NCBI RefSeq assembly: GCF_000143415.4
Contig: NW_003314328.1
Location: forward strand, 63,916-127,915
Source of the DNA: Selaginella moellendorffii
Lineage: Eukaryota > Streptophyta > Lycopodiopsida > Selaginellales > Selaginellaceae
Length of the DNA stretch: 64,000 nt
Reading direction: 5' to 3'
Numbering within the stretch: position 1 is the first letter of the stretch; the number at the start of each line of letters is the position of its first letter. Below are positions 1-10,323 of the stretch, piece by piece. The notes under the pieces were generated by a model. The model did not search any database, had not been told where the DNA came from, and saw nothing but the letters and a program-made list of their open reading frames with translations. The position numbers and the translations under genes were made by a program.

Positions 1-1
1 G

Positions 2-1144
2 CCCGAGCGAAACTCCGTGTCGTGCACGACAATCCTCGGCGGCTGCGCTCACAGCAATCGAGCTAGTGAAGCGGAGCGCATCTTTGCGAGTATCCCGGGT
101 CGCTACAACGACGATGTCGTGTGCTGGAATGCCATGCTGAGCGTCTATGCTCGCGACGGAAACTCCTTGGAGAATTCTAGGATTTTCTTCGAGGCCATGC
201 CGCGCCGGAACCTCGTCTCGTTTGTCACCATGATGTGCGCCTACGCTCAGAGTGGGAGATGCCAGGACGCCGGAGCTCTGCTGGATAGGATGCCACACCA
301 CGACGTGGTTTCATCTACGTCGGCGATCCACGCATATGCGCAACGAGGGCTTTTGCGTGAGGCGATGGATGTGTTCTCGGCGATGCGCGAGTGGAGCGTG
401 GTGGCATGCAACGCGATGGTAAATGGGTTTTCCCAGCTTGGGCGTGTGGAAGAGGCCAAGGCAATTGTGGATTCCATGCCTGCCCACGACGTGAGCTCCT
501 GGAACGCTATCCTCGTCGCGTATGCCCGCGAAGGGCATATGGAACAGCTCGAGCGGTTCTTTACCGCGATGCCGGACAAGAACGCTGCGTCGTGGAGCTT
601 GCTCATCGCCGCCATCGCCGGTGATGGCAGGCCCAGCGCCGCGAGAAAGATCTTCGAGACCATCAGTCGCGACGAGGATTTGCCGCTGTGGAACACGATG
701 CTGGGAGTTCTCGCACAGAGCTCGCAAGACATCGGCACCGCCGAGGAGATGTTTAGAGAGATGACGATGGCAGGCGCGAGCAGCCCAGATGAGATCAGCT
801 TTACGTGGATTCTACTCGAGTGTAGCCATTCGGGGGACTTGGAGGCGGGATATGGATGGTTTTGCTCCATGAGAATGGACTATGGCGTGAGAACGAGCAA
901 GCAGCACTATGGGTGTGTGATCGACTTGCTGGGGCGAGCTGGGCGACTGGACGAAGCTCAGGATCTTCTCGCAAACATGCCGTTCAAGCCGCAAGCTCCT
1001 GAGTGGACTTGCTTTCTCGGAGCTTGCAGGAAGAGTTATAGCCCTGACACCACGATGAACTTGGCGGCAAGTAGAGTGTTTGTCCTTGAGCCGAAAAATG
1101 CTGCTCCTTACCTGTTGCTCACTAGAAGAAACACTAGCAACTAA
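2..1144 (+). CDS. PPR protein, 5' end outside the window
   Basis: An open frame runs from the first bases of the window to a TAA at 1142-1144. The first codons read as the end of a PPR motif (PERNSVSC), so the start lies upstream. About ten degenerate 31-36-residue PPR units follow, each with the typical 'MP..D..SWN..L..YA..G....A' spacing, then an E-like tail (MPFKPQAPEW, LGACRKS) ending in TRRNTSN. There is no DYW deaminase domain and no intron. PPR proteins of this kind bind single-stranded RNA in plastids or mitochondria, for editing, splicing or stability. Targeting cannot be judged because the N-terminus is missing. A decayed copy of the 3' end lies at about 8964-9262. Confidence 0.85.
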   Translation, partial: PERNSVSCTTILGGCAHSNRASEAERIFASIPGRYNDDVVCWNAMLSVYARDGNSLENSRIFFEAMPRRNLVSFVTMMCAYAQSGRCQDAGALLDRMPHHDVVSSTSAIHAYAQRGLLREAMDVFSAMREWSVVACNAMVNGFSQLGRVEEAKAIVDSMPAHDVSSWNAILVAYAREGHMEQLERFFTAMPDKNAASWSLLIAAIAGDGRPSAARKIFETISRDEDLPLWNTMLGVLAQSSQDIGTAEEMFREMTMAGASSPDEISFTWILLECSHSGDLEAGYGWFCSMRMDYGVRTSKQHYGCVIDLLGRAGRLDEAQDLLANMPFKPQAPEWTCFLGACRKSYSPDTTMNLAASRVFVLEPKNAAPYLLLTRRNTSN

Positions 1145-1203
1145 AATAGATAATATTTCTCTCTCTACTATCATTGAGTTCAGAACTTTGGATTGATGGT
1201 TTA

Positions 1204-1440
1204 TTCACTCAAACCTGCCGGAGCAGCCTGGCCACTATGCCATCTACTGGGAGCTGATAAACAATCTAGATTACTCCAATCATTTGCTTTTAAACAGGTT
1301 GTAATGTTCTGGATTGGTCATTCACTGCTGTCCCATACATAATGGGGAGAAAAACTGGGACAATCGGACTCCTCCAGCTTGTGATTGTGTAAAAATGCAG
1401 CTTTGCAGACGCAAAGGAGCCCAAAAGCTGGAGATTAATT
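1204..1440 (+). pseudogene. GH3 acyl-acid-amido synthetase, 3' fragment
   Basis: The translation contains HSNLPEQPGHYAIYWEL, nearly the same as HSNLSEQPGHYVIYWEL at 7453-7503 in the larger GH3 pseudogene. Similarity continues through the 'YSNH' segment and weakly to the 'AGCCCAAAAG' tail. Stops and a lost frame follow within about 100 bp, so this is a dead duplicate of the C-terminal region. It lies just downstream of the PPR gene at 2-1144. Confidence 0.7.
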
Positions 1441-1940
1441 TATTTTGTACTGAATCCAAAAGAAAAGCATAAAATGTTGAGAACAATTAGTAGTAGCAAA
1501 GTTAATTAACATGCACAACATCAAGAAAATGAAATTATACATCCAAAAGCCTTTAGACTTGTGATAGTGCTCATAGAAAAATAATATCTTAATATTGTAT
1601 CATCAACATTAAAAGACTGGAAGGCTTACAAAATCTATAATTCATTTTTGTTAATCCTAAAAGAAATCCTAAATAAACTTTGGATCAAAATAAAAAATAC
1701 TTGCCCACGTTCTCAGGTGGCCAAGGCTTTTTTCTCTCAGATTGTACGCTTTCATCATTGTCTCTAATAGAGGCTCCAAGTTCGTTGGAAACTTTTAGAA
1801 GCCTAGGAACAACGCTCAGTTTCAGCAGTGCTAGTCTGACACTCAAATTGAGTGCACTAATCAAACATTTGAGATGCCACTATAGGCTTTCTACAAGGCT
1901 AAACCAGCTTCATGGCTGTGATGGCTTCTACATGCTGAGT
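1441..1940. other. AT-rich spacer, no gene seen
   Basis: Mostly A/T-rich sequence with short chance frames. I see no PPR, GH3 or transposon motif here. Confidence 0.5.
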
Positions 1941-2410
1941 ATGCTTACAATACAACACACCACTTGGCTATAGGCATGGCACCATATGCGGCACTTTATG
2001 GCCAAGATGTCCTAGGTGCAACAATGCTTAGAAGTAGCCCAAACAAGGATGAAGTATTATGTGGACGTTTAGAGAATTTGAAGTTGGGGAGTGGGTGTAT
2101 GTATGGTTGAGACCTGAGTGCCACACATTGAGGAGCAAGGCAATGTCTCAATCAAAACTGCACCCACACTTCTTTGGTCCATACAGAAGAAAAGATCAAC
2201 AAAGTGGCCTATAAATTGTGTTTCCCACCCTTCACAACGTGTTGCATATACTGAGCTTAAAGCTCAGAAGGGTCTGCTTCCAAGTCAGCTCGAGATTCCA
2301 GCTCTGTCTCTGGCCACATGCTACTCCTCCAAAACAAGGTCATGGACCAAGACAATTGAGTGCTCCAAAACAAGACATCTCCTATTTAAGGACCAAAGTG
2401 TTCAATGAGG
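1941..2410 (+). mobile_element. Ty3/gypsy integrase C-terminal remnant
   Basis: Across three frames the translation matches the end of gypsy polyproteins. 'GMAPYAALYG' near 1975 corresponds to the conserved 'G.SPFEALYG' motif. 'FEVGEWVYVWLRP' at 2080-2115 corresponds to 'F.VGD.V.L.L.P', followed by 'LHPHFFGPYR' near 2158-2188. A segment resembling 'vFHVSqLK' follows near 2230-2270. Frames are broken and no LTR was identified, so it is an old fragment. Confidence 0.65.
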
Positions 2411-5190
2411 GAAGTTATGTTTACTTCATTCTCTTTGCTCTATCTCTCCTAATTCTCCCTTCCTTTCTATTGCTATGGCCATTTTTGTTGTACATTCTTC
2501 CTTTCAGTTGTACATCAACTCCTGTCCATTTATGGGCAGTGAGTAGTTCTACAAGGATGTTTTGACTTTAACATACATTTTGGTTTGAATCTTTACACTT
2601 TACCCATATTTTGTGAGTGCTCAGGATATAGAAATAAATATATTAAGTGGGGTATAAATCATTAATTAATTACTAAGAGATGGTTATTTTGTTGCTCCTC
2701 TTGAGCTTTCTTGTCAGCCTTTAATAGACAAAAATGGATGGACTAGATTTAGTCCCAAATGGATAATTTATATGCTATAGTATTATATTTAGCTAGGGTT
2801 ATATATGTATATACATACATATATATATATAAACTTTATACCATTCTCCCCTCAAAAAGATGGAACATCTAGAGCTTCTACTCTAGAGCTTTTGCTGAGT
2901 GATTATAAATTACCATAAGAATTTAAAGCTCTTACAAAACCACCAATAAAGTTGCTGACAACTACGAAATCCTAATGAATCAATTGTAATTTTATGTGCA
3001 ACTACCAAATGCTTAAGCCAACTTCAAAACCATAACTCAAAGCAAAGAATTTCAAGAACCATTGTAATCCATGAAATATCATTGCAACAAATGATATATC
3101 CTGCATTTAAGTTTATTTGTTAATAATCCTTTAAAAATATTGTTAATTTGAACTCACAACCATAAGTAGAACTTAGCTTTGCATCTTCTCTTCAATCAAT
3201 ATCCAAAACTCATGTTAACTCAAATTTATAACTTTTATCCTTGTCTAGCACTACATATGGGAGGTTAAACTCACTCCATTTGACTTTCATATCCTTTTTA
3301 TCCCAAAAAAAAAAAAAAATTGAAGCATCAACTCTGTTTAAACTTGTTATGCTCATCCTTATTTTGCTGTCTATATTTGGTTTCATTCCATTGTTGCATC
3401 CATTTAACCTTATTACATTGAATTTGATATTTTATTCGAACTTGTTATACTCATCCTCACTCCATAATCTATATTGTTTGTTATCACTTTACTATTGTAT
3501 CGATTCATACTCACTCTATTGTTAAGGTCAGACTCCCGCTGTTCCCTTTACTCCCTCCTCCAAAGAAAAAAAAGTTTGAAATGTTAGGGTAAAAAAGAGA
3601 AAGCAAGAAAAAAGGGGGAAAAAACATTATGAAAGAAGAAAAAGTGGACAAAGAAGTATTAAAAGATAAATTTTTAGCAATTGTCAAAATAAAAATTGAG
3701 AGAAAAAAAGGAAATATATTTAAAGCTTAGAGAATAGAGGCTTTGCTATGATAAAATACTTTGTTTAGCATGAGATAAATAAGAGATTCACACCGCTCCT
3801 TAATACATAATTCAACACTTGAGATAGAAAAATCAATAAAAAAATCCACACTCTCAAAAGAGCATATAAACCCCTTAGCAACAATGATAAAACAAAGGCT
3901 ATTAACATCACTCACAACTAAGGCCATGCACTCAACTTGAAACTCCAGTCAAAGTGATTCAACCTTTATAATAGGGGAATATTGAATACTAGAATTGATC
4001 AAAGACTCCGCCAAAGAAACAAAAGCAAAATTCTCTTCATGTATATGATCAACATCTAAATTAGTATAAGAATTATAGAAAACACTCAACTCAACATTAA
4101 ATTGAAAATGAGAATCATAAAAGTAAAAAATGATCAATGTGTTAGGAGAAGAAAAGATATTGCAAATGAAGAAGGAACACTAAAAACATAAAAAGGTTGC
4201 TTAGGCTAAAACATTAAAGAGTTTGAAAAAGGGTAGAAAGTAAAGAGAAATGATCAAATAGCAAATTAAAGGATTGATATCTACCTTGCGAAATCTTCAA
4301 CTCATTCCAAAGCTATCTCCAAAGTTATTTCCATAATAATTAAGTTCCTCATCACAATTTAGAATCTATTCAAGCTTGTAGATGTTGTCTTTCTATAAAC
4401 TTGATTTTCGAACATTCTTTGAGAACTAAATTGTATCATCTATAGCTCATGAATCAATATCATGATCATGCTTCACATTAACGGGAAATAGTAGAACACT
4501 AAGAACAAAACAAGCTATATAATCACATTGGAGATGACAACACACTAAAGATGGGTGTAACAATAATATGATTACACTCTACAGCACCAAAAGTTTAATT
4601 CAATGAAGGATACTCTGTGATTGATGACAGTATGACAAGGTAAAAGAAGAGAATACAATGAAGATTAATATAAATCTAGATTTAAAAGAGAATGAAGAAA
4701 TAAAAACAAAAAGCACAATCTCAAATATTAGAGCAAAGCATTGCAAAAAACTTTGCCCTTTAAGGATAAATTGTAATGCCTCTTATCTCCATGGCTTGGG
4801 ATATAAGAATAGATATATTAATTAAGGTTTAGACCCTTACTTATATATAAAAATAAATAGACCAAATTCAGTTGGTAATACTATAATACTAACTAGGGTA
4901 ATACATATATGGTGGAATTGTGAGACACAAATCCTTGAGCCCCAAAATGGAGCCAAAAAGGTGGTAGTGGTCAAAGCAGAAGTACAAATATTTAATAAAG
5001 CAAAAAAAAAAAATTAAAATATTGAATTGTGAGTTTTAACTTAACAAAAGGTAATGAAAATCTGTTGACTTGGATTAATACCTCTCTCTATAACCAGCTG
5101 CAATCTTGTACATTGCATGATTATTCATACCTCCTATGATCATTTCAATAATTAGCTCTATAATTTATAATAATTTATTAGAATTTCAGT
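2411..5190. other. AT-rich intergenic region without recognisable genes
   Basis: About 2.8 kb of A/T-rich DNA with a TA/CATA microsatellite near 2800-2835, poly-A runs near 3305-3320 and 5001-5013, and no convincing coding sequence. Similar AT-rich blocks near 2625-2815 and 4795-4910 look like a weak direct repeat and may be LTRs of a fully decayed element, but identity is too low to claim this. Confidence 0.5.
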
Positions 5191-5575
5191 CATTCCAGAA
5201 CTTTGTGGTAAGTGGAAAAGCCTTGAGCTTCTCAGTGGTTGTTCCGGAGCTACATAAAACATATGTTCTATAGAGCTGAACATGCTAAAAAGTTTTCAAT
5301 CTTGACAAGAATACAATAACTGGATCTTTGCACAAGATGGAGCTTGGATCTTCATCTGCCATGCACTACATTGTTGCAGCAATGTCTTCATAACCCACAA
5401 CACGACATAAGCTTTGAATGAATCTATATCAGTGACATTGTAACTCTGGAGGTAAGCATTGTGCTCAACAATGTTCCCCAAGATCTTTTCCTGAACAACT
5501 GTTGCATCTCTATACATATCCTCAAACTCATCAATCAGCACCTCCATTCTCCTTTCCCTTAGCATCTATCCACAC
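5191..5575 (-). pseudogene. Inverted partial copy of GH3 exons 1-2
   Basis: Read on the minus strand this segment gives 'EVLIDEFEDMYRDAT', 'EHNAYLQSYNVTD' and, after a short intron-like piece, 'SSGTTTEKLKAFPLTT', the GH3 ATP/AMP-binding motif I. It corresponds base for base, with many differences, to the plus-strand GH3 pseudogene at about 5921-6310. It keeps a plausible start, ATGGAGGTGCTG, where the plus-strand copy has ACGGAGGCGTTG. Later exons are absent. The two copies form an inverted repeat with a 350-bp spacer in which I see no gene. Confidence 0.7.
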
Positions 5576-5920
5576 TGCATTTTTGCCTCCATCATTCTCA
5601 TGTATCAAGATGGACACCACAAACTCTCAAAAACAGCAAATAGATAGATAAAGGCAAGATCCACCACAAGGTTCCTCTGACAGGAATGTCTGCCACAGTA
5701 GAAAACTAATAATGACATATGAGAAGCTTTGGTTTTGGGTGCGACACTCAGCACAACTTTGCAAGTGAGGTGGAGACCACAAAAGACGGTCGAATGGCAG
5801 AGGCGATCTAAGAATATTCCTTACTCCATTCTCCTGCAATTAAGGTACCCATCATGCCTACATGGTAACTTTCCCTCCCTGATCTGGTTCCAGGAGCAAA
5901 ACTTAGAAGATCGCTTTGTG

Positions 5921-7661
5921 AGAACGGAGGCGTTGGTCAATGAGTTTGAGGATATGTGTAGGAATGCAACATTTGTTCAGGAAGAGATCTTGGGGGCCAT
6001 TGTGGAGCACAATGCTTCTTGTGAGTACCTCAGGAGCTACAATGTGACTGATGCAGATTCATTCAAAGCCCACATCCCCATTGTGGACTACGAAAACATT
6101 GCTGCAAGGATTCAACGTATGGCAGATGGAGGTCCAGGCTCTGTCCTGTGCAAAGATCCCGTCATTGCATTCATCTTGAGGTCTGAAAGCCTTTTCAGCA
6201 TGTTTGATTGCTTAGCTCCATACAACATATGTTTTATGTAGCTCGGCAACAACAACTGATAAGCGCAAGGCTTTTCCACTTACCACAAAGTCCCGCAGCC
6301 TGAAAAACCATGCAGACAAGATTTCAGCGGGTTATGGAGAAAGGTATATTAAGCTAAGCCAACAAAACCTCATAAACTCTTGTGTGTTTGAGCAGAGATT
6401 TTCCAGTCGGTTCCTTTCCAACAGCCTTGGCTTTCATGTATGCTCAACCTCATGGGACACTCTCCAAATCAGGCCTCCCGATCATGCCTGGTTCTAGCTT
6501 CTATTTCACAAGCCAGGCTTATAAAGAGAGGCCAAGCAGGAGCATAAGTACAGACGAGGTTATCTTTGGTCCGTGGTGGGAGTCAACGTACTGTCACTTG
6601 CTCTCTGGACTCATTTTACGCACGGAAGTGGATTATATTACCTCCTTCTTTGCTTATACCCTTGTCCACGCGTTCAACATGCTGGAGGCTGAATGGAGGA
6701 ACCTCTGTTACGACATAAGAACTGGAAAACTGGACGAAAGAGTCAAAGACGTTAAATTGAGAGCAGCTGTTGCAGGGGTGCTGCGCGAAGATCCAGACTC
6801 AGCTGGCTCAATAGAGGAGGTCTGCAGCAGCAATGTGTCATGGGATCAAGGGATAGTTCTAAAGCTTTGGCCGAAAGCTAAGTACTTATTGACTGTGGTA
6901 ACAGGTGATCTAGTTTTTTATTTCTCTATATATGTAATGTGGTTTTGCAGGTGATATGAAACCTTACATTCCTGCTCTAAGGAGGTATGCAGGAGGTGTA
7001 CATATTATGGGAAGGGAGTACATAGGTTCAGAAGGAGTCTATGGAATAAACATAAATCCCGCTACTGAACCAGAGAATGTTGTCTTCACACTTGTCCCTA
7101 CAACATTATACATGGAGTTTCTTCGGCTCAGGGACAACAAGCTGGTGGACTCAAGTGACTTAGAAATCGGTGAGCAGTACGAACTGGTTATTACCACACA
7201 TTCAGGTGAGCAGTCCTGCCTTGTTTCATTTCGCACCATGCAATCAACACTTTGCAGGTTTGTATCGGTACAAAGTGGGGGATGTGGTCAAAGTCGTCGC
7301 TTTCTTTCACGAGAGTCCACAAATGGCCTTTGAATATCGTTGCAGTGCGGTGCTAAGTGTAAGCCTGGACATGACCAGTGAAACAAGAGCTCCAGAACGT
7401 GGTAAGAAGAACATGCATCGAGGCGAACCTGGAAATTGTGGATTTCACAAGTCACTCAAACCTGTCGGAGCAGCCTGGCCACTATGTCATTTACTGGGAG
7501 CTGAAAAACGAGCCAAACATTTACTCCAATCATGCGCTTCTGGATCGGCCATTTACTTCTATTGTATACATCCCGGAGAGAAGTGAGAAATGGCTCTGCA
7601 GCTGGACAGTACAAGACTCCAAGGTGCATTAAGAGCCCAAAAGTGCTAGAGATTTTGGAAG
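5921..7661 (+). pseudogene. GH3 (JAR1-like) amido synthetase pseudogene
   Basis: GH3 enzymes adenylate plant hormones such as jasmonate or auxin and join them to amino acids in the cytosol. Recognisable blocks in order: 'NEFEDMCRNAT', 'SSATTTDKRKAFPLTT' (motif I after an intron ending at 6240), 'RDFPVGSF', 'DEVIFGPWW', 'CHLLSGLILR', 'VTGDMKPYIPALRRYAGG' across an intron at 6904-6951, 'LVITTHSGLYRYKVGDVVKV' across an intron at about 7206-7256, 'PGHYVIYWEL', and a C-terminal 'GQYKTPRCIKSPKVLEIL' ending at a TAA at 7659. Lesions: the start ATG reads ACG, the motif I glycine is alanine, frames shift near 6385 and near 7378, and the segment before the C-terminal block is missing (the remaining gap, about 38 bp, is too short for a normal intron). 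A functional enzyme is very unlikely. Confidence 0.8.
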
Positions 7662-7782
7662 AGGAGATTGTCACCACTTATAGAAGCTCGGAATACCCTT
7701 CCTAAAGATCAAATCTGAAATAGAAACACAAACTGTTCTTTGCCAATGGGGAGGGTATGTTTGCCAAATCCAAATAACAATT

Positions 7783-8211
7783 CCCTAAGCTAACTGGCTA
7801 AAGAGGTGATCACTTTATTTTATTATCTTGACTTAATGCCTAAATGATCATTTGTGATCATTGTCACTCATTGTCACGTTGATGGTTGAAATGGAAACCC
7901 AGACCAGGGTGGTCACTTCAGAAGTCTTCCAAAACAACCTTTTTTCACGGTCACAAGCTTCAGGGGTCCGATTGTACCAGTTCAGTTATTATGATCTTTC
8001 TTTTAAGGTTTTCCCACTATAGGTCTATTAAACCTTGGTTTTCCCTGTAGATCTAGTATGTTAAATATTCCTTCAAAATATTTTTGCCCCATTCATCAGC
8101 TATTGGGCTCTAATACCAATGTTAAGTTCTATCCTTAAAACCCTAAATTAACTAATTAACTAAAAAAGTAATCACTTGATTGCAACACCCTTTCTTTGTC
8201 CTCGTGCCTGA
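7783..8211 (-). mobile_element. Degenerate TRIM (miniature LTR retroelement)
   Basis: The ends match the 104-bp LTR of the complete TRIM at 56134-56520. The right-hand block, 8120-8211, is the 5' LTR in element sense. Just beyond it, on the minus strand, lies TTGGTATTAGAGCCC (8105-8119), a clear primer-binding site for initiator tRNA-Met. The left-hand LTR, about 7783-7845, is shortened. The internal part has diverged and has no coding capacity. Confidence 0.65.
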
Positions 8212-8416
8212 TCCTCCATTAATCCTAATCCTTGGTAGAGAAAGATGCCGTTGTAAATTAGGACTTAATCCAGGATGCATTTGATACAATCGATCTTGCA
8301 AAGCAAGCTGTGGAAGCCCAGTGCCTAGGAGTCTCAGTGTGCTGATATACTTGTGATGGTCACTTGAGATATGTTGATCCTGGAGAGTATCACCTGGCGG
8401 GCCATCCCATGTATCT

Positions 8417-8512
8417 CATTTGAACACGATATTGACAATGCTGGTGCAGGGTGAGAGGCTGGAAGAAGCGAGGTCTCTCTTTGATGACACGGATTTGGTG
8501 GCAAGGGATTCA
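8417..8512 (+). pseudogene. PPR motif scrap
   Basis: One and a half PPR-like units (NTILTMLVQGERLEEARSLFDD) in a short open stretch. No neighbouring repeats are in frame. A chance match is possible but the spacing is typical of the family. Confidence 0.35.
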
Positions 8513-8587
8513 GAATGTGATTCTTATCATCTATGTAGGAGATTGTTGTACTGCTTCTTTACACTCCATGTATATTTTCTACTTAAA

Positions 8588-8775
8588 TTTCAAAATCTTC
8601 GCTCTAGCTCCATGAGCACCTGGTGCAAGCTCTCTGCGTAGTTACTGGGATGGAAATCTCGGTTTGAAGCCAAGAGGCTGCCAATCTTCTCTTTGACATA
8701 GATGGCAGCTGAGTTGCCACCATGTCCATCATAAACGCCAATAAGTGACGCATATATGCGAGAAAGTGAACTGAG
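8588..8775 (-). pseudogene. PP2C protein phosphatase fragment
   Basis: Minus-strand translation gives 'IGVYDGHGGNSAAIYVKEKI' followed by 'SNRDFHPSNYAESLHQVLMELERRF' and a stop. 'YDGHGG' is the metal-binding motif of PP2C Ser/Thr phosphatases, and 'A.YVKE' follows at the usual distance. Only this one exon-sized piece is present, so it is a fragment. Confidence 0.55.
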
Positions 8776-8963
8776 GAACTAGAGGCCAATCACCATGCCT
8801 ACAAAGTTTATGCCAAAGCAATGACTCTCAAGCTCCAACTGGAAGCCATGGACGGAAGGGTACAGAAAAACATGGTTTTGCAAAAAAATAATCTCTTCTC
8901 ACGTTTATTTCTTGAAGGTCTGTTTACGAGAGTTATAACTGCTTGTTACTGTATGCAAGGAAT

Positions 8964-9262
8964 CTCTTCGAGAACGATGAGTATTGCCGCTGTGGAACAC
9001 GCGTGCGGAGCTCTCAAGACCGCAGATATGTTTAGTGAGATGGCGGTGGACATGGATGGTTTTGCTCCATGGGAATGGACTACGGCGTGAGAAGGAGCAA
9101 GCAGCACTATGGGTTTGTGGGGCGAGCGGATGAAGGCCACAAACATGCCGTTCAAGCTACAGCTAGAGAAGACTCCACGATGAACTTGGCGGCGAGTAGA
9201 GTGTCTGTCATGGAGTCGGAAAATGCTCCTCCTTACCTGTTGCTCACTAGAAGAAATTTACC
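8964..9262 (+). pseudogene. Decayed copy of the 3' end of the PPR gene at 2-1144
   Basis: Nucleotide similarity to about 680-1130 is plain: 'atggatggttttgctccatg', 'gagcaagcagcactatggg', 'acgatgaacttggcggc' and 'cctgttgctcactagaagaaa' recur in the same order. Internal deletions remove most of the last PPR units and break the frame. Confidence 0.75.
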
Positions 9263-9494
9263 ATTGTTGCGACAGTTCGTCTTCCAGCCGTCTTGCCGAG
9301 TCTCATCGGAAGTGTCATGTAGCATGACATTTGTGCTGTCGCAATTCCACCAGCACCTTGCTGCTCGCATTCGAAAATCTTTCTTGCTGAATGCACCAAA
9401 TCCCACGTTTTTCGTGTGAACTCAGAAGTGAGAACTTCGATTTATTCGTTTCCTGTAGATATGTACAAAATTGCGATCTGAGCTCCCATCTCGA

Positions 9495-10132
9495 TCAACG
9501 GTGGCGGGTGTGAATCCTTTGCAAGTGTGCATTCTCGAGCTTGTTGAAAAGCGATCGATTCGAATGAAACGAATGCTCTGGACTGAACATGCTGAAAAAG
9601 GTAGCTCGCAGATCCTCAAAGCTCACGTTTTCCTCCTGCAACTCGATCTTAAAAAAAGAAAAAAAAAGAAAAGGCATCTAGAAACGCACCTCGTGAACTT
9701 GCTGTTGCATCATCGTCCGCAATTCACCCAAGAAATCCTTCATTCCCTGCAAAGAAAGAAGCGTTAAATAGAGAACCACAAAGAAAAAAAAATCTATAAC
9801 TCACATAGGCGGCGCTTTGGTGAAATCCTTGAAACTGGCTTTGTTGATCATACAATAACCTCTTTTTCCAGTCCGATAACACCACATAGGCATTATGGAT
9901 CTCCTGGAACTTTAACTTTGCCGCCTCTGGATCCCTTCCGAGGTACTTATCCGGGTGCCAAATCTGTCAATCAGTGTCTAGAATCACTCCAATCACTCCG
10001 AAAACTCAAGAAGGATCAACAAGAACTTACCCTCGCAAGCCTTCGGTACGCACTGCGAATCTCTCTCGGCGACGCTCCCCGGTAGAGCCCAAGAACAGCG
10101 TAGAGATCGCCGCTCGGCCTATCGCCCCCCAT
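9495..10132 (-). CDS. Small J-domain (DnaJ/Hsp40) co-chaperone
   Basis: Four exons on the minus strand join in frame: 10132-10031, 9963-9805, 9746-9690 and 9647-9495, giving 156 residues. Introns are 67, 58 and 42 bp with GT-AG ends. The J domain fills residues 9-80: 'DLYAVLGL', the charged helix II 'IRSAYRRLAR', the invariant HPD in 'IWHPDKY' at the exon 1-2 junction, and 'AYVVLSDWKKRLLYD'. The remaining 75 residues are glutamine-rich with no zinc finger or substrate-binding domain, so it is a type III (class C) J protein. Such proteins stimulate Hsp70 ATPase. There is no obvious signal or transit peptide, suggesting cytosol or nucleus. The start is the first ATG, in a GCAAATGGGG context. 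Confidence 0.88.
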
Positions 10133-10217
10133 TTGCTCGCGATCGGGCGCCAGCCAGGAAAATCCTCGCGGAGAAGAACAAGACAACACACCACCGCCAC
10201 CATCCCTCCGCTTAGCC

Positions 10218-10280
10218 TAATATAATTCTATCTCTTCGGGACACGTCACCGGGAAATGGAATCTAGAAGGTTCTGGATCC
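10218..10280 (-). promoter_or_regulatory. Candidate TATA box and heat-shock element of the J-protein gene
   Basis: On the minus strand a TATATTA lies at 10224-10218, about 85 bp before the J-protein ATG. Further upstream, 10262-10280 reads TCTAGAAGGTTCTGGAT, close to alternating nGAAn/nTTCn heat-shock units. A second cluster (GAAgaaaGAAtaTTC) follows near 10286-10300. Heat induction would suit a co-chaperone, but this is pattern matching only. Confidence 0.4.
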
Positions 10281-10323
10281 TGTTTGAAGAAAGAATATTC
10301 TAAAAGTATGAAAAATTGGCGCG

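Noticed and set aside
247-870. Long minus-strand frames opposite the first PPR gene
   Set aside because: They mirror PPR repeats in antisense; the plus strand has the family pattern. The same applies to antisense frames under the other PPR genes (for example 30280-31445, 45034-45576).
1680-1973. 97-codon plus-strand frame
   Set aside because: No recognisable motif, AT-rich surroundings, and the start codon is not ATG.
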